Under the pieces are notes generated by a model. It worked only from the letters and a program-made list of their open reading frames with translations. It did no database searches and had not been told where the DNA came from. DNA of 64,000 bases from Xylaria sp. FL1777 (Eukaryota; Ascomycota; Sordariomycetes; Xylariales; Xylariaceae): the NCBI GenBank assembly GCA_022578965.1, contig MU400510.1:620001-684000 (forward strand), in the 5' to 3' direction. Below, piece after piece: positions 9,587 through 19,860 of this stretch. A program made the position numbers and the translations under genes. Every line of letters begins with the position of its first letter. Position 1 is the first letter of the stretch.

Positions 9587-11974
9587 ATGGGTGTACAACC
9601 CATCCCTCTTCGTGTCCTGCTCATTGGAAATGGAGGCAGGGAGCACGCCATTGCCTGGAAGCTGAGCCAGTCGCCCCTGGTTGAATCGATAATAGCAGTG
9701 CCCGGTAACGGAGGCACAGCAATATGCTCCAAGACCACCAACAACGCTTCAGTGTCTGCTGAGGACTTTCCTGCGCTGCTGGATCTGGCGAGAGAGAATA
9801 ACATCAACTTCGTCGTCCCTGGCCCTGAAGCGCCTCTAGTTGCTGGCGCCGTGGATTTCTTCGAGGGTGCCGGAATCAGGTGCTTTGGTCCGTCTAAGGC
9901 CGCTGCGCATTTGGAGGGTAGCAAGACCTTCTCTAAGGACTTCATGAAGAAACACAACATTCCAACTGCAGCGTATGAGAATTTCTCCGACTATGAGACA
10001 GCCCGCCAGTATCTTGACAGTATCCAACACGACGTTGTCATCAAGGCCAGCGGCCTTGCTGCTGGTAAAGGAGTCATTATCCCTACAACAAAGGATGAAG
10101 CCCACAAAGCACTCAAAGATATTATGCAGAACCGGGAGTTTGGCTCTGCTGGAGATGAGGTTGTTATCGAGGAATTCCTAACTGGTGATGAACTGAGCAT
10201 TCTGACGTTTAGCGATGGGTACACAATCAAATCTCTGCCTCCCGCCCAAGACCATAAGAGAATCGGCGAAGGTGACACGGGTCTCAACACAGGAGGCATG
10301 GGTTGCTACGCGCCGACCAATATCGCTACACCGGAGCTTGTGGCGCAAATCGATCGCGATATTATACAGCCTAGCATTGACGGCATGCGTAAGGACGAAA
10401 TACCTTTCAAGGGAGTCCTCTTCACAGGCCTTATGATTACCTCTTCGGGGCCCAAAGCGCTCGAGTACAATGTGCGATTTGGCGATCCCGAAACCCAGAC
10501 GGTCTTACCCCTCTTATCCGATGACACTGATCTAGCCAAAATAATGCTCGCTTGTTCAAAGGGACATCTGGACAGCATATCGATCAAAATCAAAGACGAG
10601 TTCAGCACAACAGTTGTCGTTGCCGCCGGTGGCTACCCAGAGTCCTATGCTAAGGGCGACGAGATCACCGTCCAAAGTCCACCTTCAGGTGTCAACGTCT
10701 TCCACGCGGGCACCAAATTAACGGACGGCAAGCTCCAGACGGCGGGTGGTCGAGTCATAGCAGCAAGCGCCACAGCCAGTGAAAGCTTACAAGCAGCGGT
10801 AGACAAAGCTTACGAAGGTGTCAAACACATACACTTCAAAGACATGTACTACCGTAAAGACATCGCACACAGGGCGTTGAAGCCTACAACCGATACGAAA
10901 GAAGCTCTGACATACGCACAAGCCGGAGTCAGCATCGACGCCGGAAACAAACTCGTGGAACGAATCCGTACCGCAGTCCGCTCGACGCGGCGTCCTGGCG
11001 CAGATGCCGAGATCGGCGGCTTTGGTGGTGAGGTCGATCTTTCGAAGGCGGGCTTCTCTAGCGACGCGCCTATCATAGTAGGCGCTATCGACGGCGTGGG
11101 CACGAAGCTCATGATCGCGCAGGCGATGTCGAACCACCGCACAGTGGGCATCGATCTCGTGGCCATGAACGTCAACGACCTGGTCGTGCAGGGCGCCGAG
11201 CCGCTCATGTTCCTCGACTACTTCGGCTGCAGCAAGCTCGACGCTGAGGTAGCCGCGCAGTTCGTCGAGAGCGTGGCCGCGGGCTGCCGCGAGGCCCAAT
11301 GCGCACTCGTCGGCGGCGAGACGGCCGAGATGCCCGGCATGTACAGCGCGGACGACTACGACGCCGCGGGCGCCGCGATCGGCGCCATGCGTCCCGGGAA
11401 CCGCCTCCCGCGCCTCGACGCCATGCAGCCCGACGACGTGCTCATCGGTCTCGCGTCCTCAGGCGTGCATTCCAACGGCTTCTCCCTCGTGCGCCGGATC
11501 ATCGCCCGCGAGAACCTATCCTACTCAGCACCCGCCCCCTGGATCCCCTCCTCCTCCTCCACACCAACCCCCACCGTCGGCGACTCCCTGCTAACGCCAA
11601 CGCGGATCTACGTGCGCTCCGTGCTGAAGGCGCTCCCGCACCTCAAGGGCCTCGCGCACATCACGGGCGGCGGGCTGACGGAGAACGTGCCGCGCATGCT
11701 GCCGGCGCACCTGGCAGCCGAGATCGACGTGCGCGCCTGGACGCTGCCGCCCGTCTTCGCGTGGCTCAAGGCGGCCGGCAACGTGCAGGCCGCCGAGATG
11801 GCGCGCACCTTCAACACGGGCATCGGCATGGTCGCCGTGGTCGCCGCCGCCGACGCAGAGCAGGTCGCGCAAACGCTGCGCGATGAAGGTGAGACCGTCT
11901 ATACCATCGGCAAACTCGTTGGGCGCGCGCAGGGCGGCGAGGGGTGCGTGTTGAGGGGTTTGGAGTCTTGGTAA
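9587..11974 (+). CDS. ADE5,7: Bifunctional GAR synthetase / AIR synthetase
   Basis: This cytosolic enzyme performs steps two and five of de novo purine synthesis: phosphoribosylamine plus glycine to GAR, and FGAM to AIR. It is one intron-free frame of 795 aa. The N-terminal half is the GARS ATP-grasp enzyme, with GNGGREH at residues 14-20, the KASGLAAGKG nucleotide loop near 146-155 and the GGMGCYAPT loop. The C-terminal half, from about residue 440, is AIRS, with GAIDGVGTKL, GIDLVAMNVNDLV, GGETAEMPGMY and GGGLTENVPR. There is no GART domain, which is the fungal two-domain arrangement rather than the animal three-domain one. Base composition changes inside the gene: about 45 percent G+C in a sampled GARS line against 75 percent in a sampled AIRS line. 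Both activities look intact. Confidence 0.98.
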   Translation: MGVQPIPLRVLLIGNGGREHAIAWKLSQSPLVESIIAVPGNGGTAICSKTTNNASVSAEDFPALLDLARENNINFVVPGPEAPLVAGAVDFFEGAGIRCFGPSKAAAHLEGSKTFSKDFMKKHNIPTAAYENFSDYETARQYLDSIQHDVVIKASGLAAGKGVIIPTTKDEAHKALKDIMQNREFGSAGDEVVIEEFLTGDELSILTFSDGYTIKSLPPAQDHKRIGEGDTGLNTGGMGCYAPTNIATPELVAQIDRDIIQPSIDGMRKDEIPFKGVLFTGLMITSSGPKALEYNVRFGDPETQTVLPLLSDDTDLAKIMLACSKGHLDSISIKIKDEFSTTVVVAAGGYPESYAKGDEITVQSPPSGVNVFHAGTKLTDGKLQTAGGRVIAASATASESLQAAVDKAYEGVKHIHFKDMYYRKDIAHRALKPTTDTKEALTYAQAGVSIDAGNKLVERIRTAVRSTRRPGADAEIGGFGGEVDLSKAGFSSDAPIIVGAIDGVGTKLMIAQAMSNHRTVGIDLVAMNVNDLVVQGAEPLMFLDYFGCSKLDAEVAAQFVESVAAGCREAQCALVGGETAEMPGMYSADDYDAAGAAIGAMRPGNRLPRLDAMQPDDVLIGLASSGVHSNGFSLVRRIIARENLSYSAPAPWIPSSSSTPTPTVGDSLLTPTRIYVRSVLKALPHLKGLAHITGGGLTENVPRMLPAHLAAEIDVRAWTLPPVFAWLKAAGNVQAAEMARTFNTGIGMVAVVAAADAEQVAQTLRDEGETVYTIGKLVGRAQGGEGCVLRGLESW

Positions 11975-12524
11975 GCTAGAAAAAAGCAAACAGACAAGAA
12001 AGAAAGAGTAGAGAAGAAAAGAAAAGAAAAGAAAAGAAAAGAAAAGAAAAGAAAAGAAAAGAAAAGAAAAGAAAAGAAAAGAAAAGAAAAGAAAAGAGAT
12101 GAAACGAAGGAAAAGAGGGAAAGAGAGAAAAGATCGAACAGGAATGTGGCTTTCTTAGGTCTTGCTTACTTGCTTTCTCATCATGTTCCCCACGGAAACA
12201 AACGAGATGTTGATGGGGCCAGGTTACGCAGGCAGGCAGCGGTTTAGATTTACTAAAAGAAATGAGAATTAAAAATAGGGGATGGAGGAGTAGCAATACT
12301 GTTTCTGTTCATCAGCATCATCTTCCTCTTCTCTTATCTTGGTGCCTTTAAGATAACTACCGTATTGTTTTACCTTCGCGTATTATAGGTATAGCTAGAC
12401 GTATTATCAAACGTAAGCGTATATTGGTATGCACACGTTGGCATTGTATTCACTGAGTCTATTTATGTACAAAATTAATCATCCAATCCGGAAGCAATGG
12501 TCCTTGCAACTATTCTATTCTTTC
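11975..12524. other. Convergent 3' intergenic region
   Basis: The region lies between the stop codons of ADE5,7 and ATG15, which point toward each other. Apart from the purine-rich pentanucleotide array and a purine-rich shoulder to about 12130, nothing is recognised. Confidence 0.6.
12016..12095 (+). repeat. (GAAAA)16 pentanucleotide array
   Basis: Sixteen perfect tandem copies of GAAAA (80 bp) start about 40 bases after the ADE5,7 stop codon, flanked by further A/G-rich sequence. It probably lies in the 3' untranslated region of ADE5,7. Confidence 0.97.
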
Positions 12525-14566
12525 CTATATCTCGTCATTCCTCCATATTTCGGCTGTGTCCGCTTCGTTATCTGGTGCCCGTTCCTTGCATGTCCCATAC
12601 CAATGTCTTTCGATACAATGCGACTTGGGCGGAATGGTGACTGGCGCTTGTCCAGAGGAAGTGGTTGTAGGTATGGAGGGCGGTAATGTAATTTTATGAA
12701 ACTGTGATGTTGTGGTTGTGGTTATGGTAGTTGTGTCTTTGCATCCAAACCAGCCCGGCGTAGCACACGTCGTTGACGTAACAGGAGCAGTGGGCTGGGA
12801 AGATGTGGTGTTGGTTTCGTCATGGCACCCAAACCAACCAGGCGTAGCACAGGTCGTTGTCGATGTAATGGTGGGAGTAGTCTGAGAAGATGTTGTTTCG
12901 GTGGTTGTCGTTTTGTCCTTACATCCAAACCAACCAGGGGTCTTGCAGGTTGAAGTTGAAGTTGAAGTTGAAGTAGTTTCTGAAGTTGTCGTGGTAGCGG
13001 TGTTTGTCGTAGTTGTCTTGTCATTACAGCCCCACCAACCAGGTGTCTCGCAGGTTGCTGTTCGAGTGCGAGTTTTGGTAGTCGTTGAACTGCTTGTGGT
13101 TGTGGTTGTCCCATCTGTGCTGTTGCTCTCATACATTTTCCAAGAAGCGCAGTCTCTGCACTCCGGAGTATATTTGCATTCTGGGACAGTATCATACTTC
13201 TTAAGCACGTCGTTAATTACTGATCGGATTTTATGCGTTCCAACGCCCACACGCCAGCCATGATCAGCTACGGTGTCATACGTGCACTCGAATCCTGCGT
13301 GACAAGCCGTTTCCAAGGCATAACCACCATATGAGCAAGAAGCGGTTGCACCATTGCATGTGCCAATGTAAATGGGATCTGCAGTATGACCGAAGTGGTA
13401 TGTTCCTGTGTATTGACGAGTTTGGGGAAATTCAGGGTCGCCGTGGGGAGGAACCGGCAGTCCGAGGCGCGAGGCTGCTAGTGCTTCCGGCACGGCTTCA
13501 AATGTAACGACAGGCAAACCGTATGTGAGACCAACCATAGAGCTCACAGCGCCGCCAAGGGAGTGGCCGGCAAGCCAGATATTGGAGCTTGGGTAAAGCT
13601 CAGTGACGTTAGCGTAGAGTTCTCTGGCGGCTTGATAATAGCGGTTCTCATCGCGCAGGGCGTTTCGGACACAAGTGTTATTACAGGAGTAAGTTCCTGT
13701 GGCACAATCGCAAACCTGTTTGTATGTCCACTGCCCCTGCTGTGCACAACAACAACTAAAGAACAGATTGTCATTGATCTTGTCATTTGTTGTTGTCCCC
13801 TCACCATCAAAAACGGCGGGCGTGGTGCCTTTCAAGCCGATAACGATGGTAGAGTTGGTTTCATCTCCCCATATGTGCCCCCGAAGCCCATCGGATTCCC
13901 AGCCGAAATCAGCGGTTCGGTTGAACGGCTCACCAACCTCATCCCAGTCCGGTAAGTTGGGAGACTCTACATAGGCGTCCGCTACTATCAAAGCCATGGT
14001 GAGGACTGTCTCCTTGTCGGTAACATCAGGGGTAGGCACATCGTCAACAGTCCAAGCGGACGGGGAGCTCGCAAACACATAGCCTCTCTGACGAGCTGCA
14101 GCAACTAAAGGATCTACGGTGCTCGGCCGCCTATCAACTAGGCGTTCTATCTTCTGAGCACGACTCTTCGCCTTGAGGGCCGCGATTTGTTGGGGAGGAT
14201 GGGCATCCTCGGCAGCGAGCCATACTTGGGCCTCCGGTTGTCGGATGTCTCGTCTTCGATGGAGACCAGGGTGTCGGTAGGTCCCGTGATGAAGGATATG
14301 ACGAAGTGTCTAAGTGCTTGGTTAGGAAGAGCACTGCAGTATTGTGATGAGAAATGACATACGAAGGTGTGCTCAGCGGGAGGAGGAGGTTCTGGCACCA
14401 AAGGAGCTAATATCGGATTATCTGAGAAGATAGGATCGAGATTGGATGAGGAAGCGGCTGCGGGAGAGGCGGCGGATAATGCGAGTAAAGATAGAAGAAG
14501 ATTCGCGGTAATGCGACCAGCCGAGTCGCAAGTTGTTGATGTCGACCGTCCCCGGTTCAATATCAT
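12525..14566 (-). CDS. ATG15: Autophagy-related vacuolar phospholipase/lipase Atg15
   Basis: Atg15 breaks down autophagic and multivesicular-body vesicles inside the vacuole. Two exons, 14363-14566 and 12525-14309, are joined in phase 0; the 53-nt intron has a GTATGT donor, a CTAAC branch and a TTAG acceptor. The product is 662 aa. Residues about 20-38 form a hydrophobic signal-anchor. The conserved HTFTLRHILHHGTY block spans the exon junction. The class-3 lipase core contains GHSLGG with the nucleophile Ser318; Asp379 (HTADPIYIG) and His427 (GTHKI) complete the predicted triad. The cysteine-rich FFSCCCAQQ segment typical of Atg15 is present. The tail is Thr-rich and has four C-x-TPGW-(W/F)-GC-x-D modules starting near residues 488, 523, 555 and 583, then a related CIERHWYGTC end. 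The four modules are more than usually seen in the yeast protein, which has a single related Cys-Trp end. Confidence 0.95.
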
Positions 14567-16449
14567 AGTGACCGTCTTCTAGACAGACAAGCACAGATAT
14601 GAAAAGGAAGAGGCGAAGAACGATCGGCGGTAGTCGGTTGAATAAGAGGGGCGTTGGCTTAACGATGCAGTAGAACCATGGGCGATACGACGTGCTGATG
14701 CACCTGTAGTCGAAGGTTGCCTGATAAGCTTATTTATGTATGGCAGTAGAGAAGTTGGGGATGAACTGAGGCGAGCGAGGTAGGATAGATGACGATGAGG
14801 CGAATGATGAGTGGTAGGGACCGGGTTTATGTCCCAACCTAGGCAGCGGTAGGTCTAGTGCACGTAACGTACAGTGCACTAATAGGGACCTAAAATGATA
14901 AGACGGACGGATATGGTTGGCATCTAGCTGGCACCTATGCGGGTTTCCCCATAGCATACCCACAGAAGCACCCACAGCACCTTGTTGGGGGCGCTATCCC
15001 GTGGCACTCCAGTGGGGAAAGCAGATGACCTGAGGTATCACCTATGACAGCACGTACATTCCACGTACATTCCCATCCGGGTCAGCTTTGCACTTGTCTA
15101 CACTGTAGAAGACCCTCGAGACGGAAAATACTTGTTGCAGCTTTCCCAGAACCGGCACATTGGAAACAAGATGCATAATCAGGCCGACTTTTGGTACCTG
15201 GACGCAAGACGGACGTACCAGCAGTGTATCCAAAGGAGTGGTACCACGGGTTTTATCAGATAGGGCACGCAAGGGTTGGTGTGCCTTGCATGCTGTACTC
15301 TATTCGTCCCGTGTGCCTAGGTAGGCCAATGTATGCTCTATTTCGGTATTGAAGTAGAATGTCTACCCAGGTAGGCGACGAAGAAGAGGATGGAGTCAAC
15401 ACTCATGCTTTACTCCACTCACTCCCAGTAGGGCACGGCGGTTGTTGATTTGGCTACCCAGATGTCTCGTGACCCTTCAACGAAGACTTTGATAAGCTGT
15501 TCAAATTTGATCATTTCTGCGGTAACGAACAGATGAGCAAGAATGTACGCATAAGCTAGCGATGGCTTTGTGTGCTTTCTGATGGAAGCTGATCCGGGTT
15601 TGTTATGCGTTGGTTGGCTCGGAAGAAGAGCTTCAAAGCTGAGAATTGCTGCATACTTTTAAGTAAGTGCAAACATTGCCATCCATCAAAACTTCGTCTG
15701 GGTAGGTACTGTATTAGACACATCATGCTCACACATGTAAGGTACATGTATATGTATGTAGGGCTTGCCTACTACCTACCTATTCTTGGCCTCTTCTACT
15801 TACAGTCAGTTGCCTAAAGTACTTACCTAGGCACCTACCTATCTCAACATCCTCGGTAACATTAGAATTACTTAGGTAAGTTAGGTATATTCGGCGCTAC
15901 CGGTACCTACTGTACTTAGCTTGTGTCAGGTGGAGATACCTACCTAATCGAGATTAGGTACGTGCGCTGACTACTGTACTAGCCCTGTATCGCATGTGCG
16001 ACATAGCCTATGTAACCTTACGCAGTACTTCGTACCTAGTCTAGATAGCGCTAAAGCATGAACGCGTCCATGTTCTCGATCCATCTAGCTGGGCTCCTAT
16101 ACATTGACACTAAATCGGCCACGAATACCAGCAACAAAACGTTTCCATTTATCTTCAAACTTGCAATTTGGCCTGTTATTTCATATCACGATCGGGGCTA
16201 CCTACATAACCTGATTCACAATATTCATTGCATGATATCTACCCATGTTTCTGGTCTTCTCTCTGAGCCAAGTCTAACTGGAGACAGTGACCAAAGTAAA
16301 AAAGGTATCAGATCACCAAGCTCACCAACGTTCCATGCTATTCCGCTGCTTCATCTGTAATCAACGACTGCTTGAATTTGCAGATTGTCTTAGTACCCGT
16401 AAAACGTAAGCTAATTGCCATTTTACCTAGTGTCGTCGAGCGAGCATAT
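14567..16449. other. Divergent intergenic region between ATG15 and the VPS9 gene
   Basis: This is an 1883-bp gap between two genes reading away from each other, both acting in vacuolar/endosomal traffic. No coding region is supported. From about 15690 to 16050 the sequence is dense in GGTAGGTA, TACCTAGG and GGTACC words. The open frame at 16058-16360 has no family match and is regarded as chance. Promoters of both genes must lie here. Confidence 0.6.
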
Positions 16450-18751
16450 ATGTCATCCTCAGTGTCCAAGGGCTCCGAGCCCAGACCCGGCCCCCCAAAG
16501 TCCGCTCGATCATTCCCACACCCGTCTGTCTCAGATACGGTAGATAGTTCCCTGAGTAAGGCTCAGAGAGCAAGCAGCTTTCAAAATGGAACAGCCACGG
16601 AGACTGTGGCTCAAGACACTGCGCAGAAGCCCGATGCTTTCGAGTCCGAACCTGCCGAGGAGGAGGAAATCCCTCGAGCATCGGTTGATATAGGTATAAT
16701 TCCGATAGAGCTGGTGAGCATGACGGACAAGTAAGTGGACGGGCTGGTACCATCTTAGACCGAGCTATTAGGTAACTAATTTGTCTCGTTCCTCAGTTTT
16801 ATCGATTCTTTATCCGCCAAAGTTCACCCATCCCCGCCTAATATTGATAACCTCGCGAAAATGTTCCAAGATTTCTATCATACAGCCGCGCAGCATGTGC
16901 AAACCCACATCGCCTCTCTTGCCACTCGACAAACCCGCGAGTATTCCCTGAATGCTGCCAACTCATCGCGAGCCTCGGCGGCGAGCTTATTACGGGCCAA
17001 GGCGGCCTCTATCGGGACTAGGGACAAGACTAAGACTGCACAGACATACGAGACAGAACAGCAAATGCTCACTGCTGAAGAATTTGCCGATAGGAAGCGA
17101 GCAAGAAAGGCGCTCGAGCAAAAGAAGATTCTATTGGAAGAAGCGGTGGAGAGGCGGCTTTGCGAAGGCATCTATGATCGAATATATCGCCATAGAAGTA
17201 CACAGGATGAAGCACAAGACGATAAGCTAAGGTCGAAGACCGCGGCGCTGGCCGTTGTAGGTATTGGACCGGCAGATCTTGGGGTTGATCTGGGTGAATC
17301 TTCAGAAGAGGGACCGGATGCGTTGGTGAAGAAGAACGAAGAAATCGGGGAGTACTTGGAACAAGCGCGGAAAGATCTCGACCTTATGAACCACAAGCGA
17401 TATCCTCTGGGAAAGCTCAATTGTCTCAAAGCTGCTCATAAGAGCATCGTCGACACGTTGTCGTATTTCCACCCTTCTTCTTCGGCGGATGAAATCATGC
17501 CCATGCTAATCTATACACTGATAACCATGCCCCCTGAAAACCTCAACGTCATTAGCGATTCGAACTTCATTCAGAGATTCCGCTGGGAAGAGAAACTCGA
17601 GGGAGAGGCCGCCTACTGTTTAACAAACCTCGAGGCTGCTATCACCTTTCTGCAGACGGTGGACTTGGCTAGCTTGAGAGCCGAAGAGGCATCCATGGGA
17701 CCAAGCAAACCTGGCGTCTCCAAAACAGAAACCTTTCCACCAGCTTTTACCGCGGGGCTCTCCACAACTACCACCACCCCGCTGGTCATAACCCCTGAAA
17801 ATACGTCAGGGGCGAAATCAGCGCAGGCAGCCAGCAGCCTTAGGGCCGCAGTCCAACGTCGGAGGCTGAGTGATCTCATTCAGACACCCGCTCAAGCCAT
17901 AGGGACGGCAAGCGATTCTTTCTTTACCACCGCGGATCAGGGCATCAAAACTATTGGCAACAGTTTGAATGAGAGCTACAGGTTTCTACTCGGAAAACTC
18001 CGTGACAGCTCGGCTGATGGGCACGAAGTTATCTTGCCACGCACACTCGACGACGCTCGTAAATTAGTAGGGACGCCGTCTCCTGAAGATGCCATGTCCC
18101 TCGATGATCCTGCTTTGACACAGCACACCGAGGACGTTGATCAATCGCCAGGTGGTAGAGACGAAAGGCTTTTCTCTTTAGTCGCTGGCAAGAAAGTTGT
18201 TCGGGATCATAGTACAGACAGTATTCGCAGTGGCCGAAGTACTAGCAGTTCAAAAAAGGTCGTCTTTGCCGAAGACAGCAGGGAGAAGGCTTCACCACTA
18301 AGCCAAACGCCCCCAGCAGCAAGCTCCAATCCAGCTCTCGTCGAATCGATGCGGAATCTTGGCAATTCCCTGAATCCCATCAGTAGACTCTCCAGTATGG
18401 GCATGATGCGAGGCTTTGGACGAACAGCGACTACTCCCACGCCAACAAACCCGAGAGATACCGCGGGCAAGACGGTGGAAGGAGGAGACCTGGCAACAGT
18501 ATGTTTACCTATCCTGCCTTACTACACATAATGGAATTGAAACCGACCTCAACTCACCTCCTTTTTAGGCATTTCCAGACATCGCGGCATCACTGCCGCC
18601 CAAAGATGTGCCGAAAATCGACCCGCCAAAGAAGCGGTTCATGGAGTTACAAAATCCCGCTGACCTGAGGATCGGTGAGGTTTTGGAACTGATACGAGAT
18701 TACCGAAGACTAGCAGGTGCACTGAAGGACATGAACGCGTTCAAAGAATGA
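16450..18751 (+). CDS. VPS9-domain protein, probable Rab5/Vps21 guanine nucleotide exchange factor
   Basis: VPS9 domains load GTP onto Rab5-family GTPases on endosomes. Three exons (16450-16730, 16797-18498, 18569-18751) give 721 aa; introns have GTAAGT/CAG and GTATGT/TAG ends, and phases 2 and 0 match across each junction. The start is the ATG opening a Ser/Pro-rich N-terminus. The helical region around residues 180-230 leads into the VPS9 core at about 215-385, with SSSADEIMPML (Asp325), NFIQRF and the invariant AAYCLTNLEAAITFL (Tyr367, Thr370). The remainder is Ser-rich and likely disordered, with a basic short C-terminal exon (RFMELQNPADLRIGEVLELI). There is no visible CUE or RIN-type domain, so it is not a plain copy of yeast Vps9. 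The exact partner is inference. Confidence 0.9.
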
Positions 18752-19860
18752 AATTGTCCCGAAGAGCAGCGGGGTATGTCCGCTTCATCATTTAAAGCCG
18801 GGGGCGAAGTTGTAGGTCAATCTGTGAAAGTTGGTAGAATGGGAAAACACGGCTGAACTTTTTGGGCATTTGCATGGCATGGGTGTTCGTTTGAAGGGTA
18901 CATTGGTTGGGCGATTACGGATCTAAGCAATTTTGGCTTGCTGTCTTGGTTTATTTAAGGAGCAATATATTGGAATTCATAGAAGGTTTCCTAGGGTTTG
19001 AGTTGTTTTGCTTCCACGGCTCCTGGATCCAATATTACAATGTGTGTGTGCATACTGCATCCATACTCGGAAGAATAAATATTCATAGTCTTTCCATACA
19101 ATGCGACGGCTTTACATACGTGAAACAGTTGTGTGAATGGATATCAAGGCTCGGAATATATTACGTTTGTAAGTCTAGGGTGATAAAAGCTGAGTGGGAG
19201 TGTCTTAACGCCAGGTAAAAGACAGTCCACTCAGCAAGGAAACTGAAACAAAAAAACTGAATTACCAATGAGAGAGCATAATTCTCAATTTCCCTCCCAT
19301 GCCTTTCCATTTCTCCCTAATTCCCATTTGCCCCTCCCAATGCAAAGAAACAACAAGAAAGAAGAACCAAGGAAAAAGGAATTAACACCCCGATGAATGC
19401 TATTGAGACCTTATGACCGAAAACAAGAAAGGAGGATTCAGAACCGGGAAACATACAAGAGGGGGGAATCAGACAGATGACGGCGCTCTTTCCCCGGTTT
19501 CTCCGATGCTATTTGCAAATGCTAGTGACACAAAAGGAAAGAAATGAAGAGGGAGAGGAAAAGGACTGCCCGGGCCTTTTTCCACCTTGGTGGACTAGCC
19601 CAGCCAGTTCCAGGGGTGTTGAGAGGCTAGGAAATATGTAGTGAAAAAAGCGAAACGTATCTCTTGCTTCCCTGGCTTCTCTTATGTACTTGGATTAGAA
19701 TAGGCGTTATATTTTGTACGATGGGTATTATTTAGCGAAGACTGCAGTAGTAGACTGAATGCCCGTGGGGGTAACTTTGTCTACCGAATTTGGGAAAATT
19801 TGTGTTAATCGGAGAGGATGGACTAGCCCATTAGCGCAATATAATTTGATTTCGATTCTA
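18752..19860. other. Convergent 3' intergenic region
   Basis: This gap lies between the 3' ends of the VPS9 gene and the alpha-actinin gene. No gene is seen. The small open frame at 18907-19218 has no family resemblance and sits in what should be 3' untranslated sequence. Confidence 0.6.

Noticed and set aside
10787..11989. Several long open frames on both strands over the AIRS half of ADE5,7
   Set aside because: They result from high G+C, which removes stop codons; the protein in the main frame is fully conserved.
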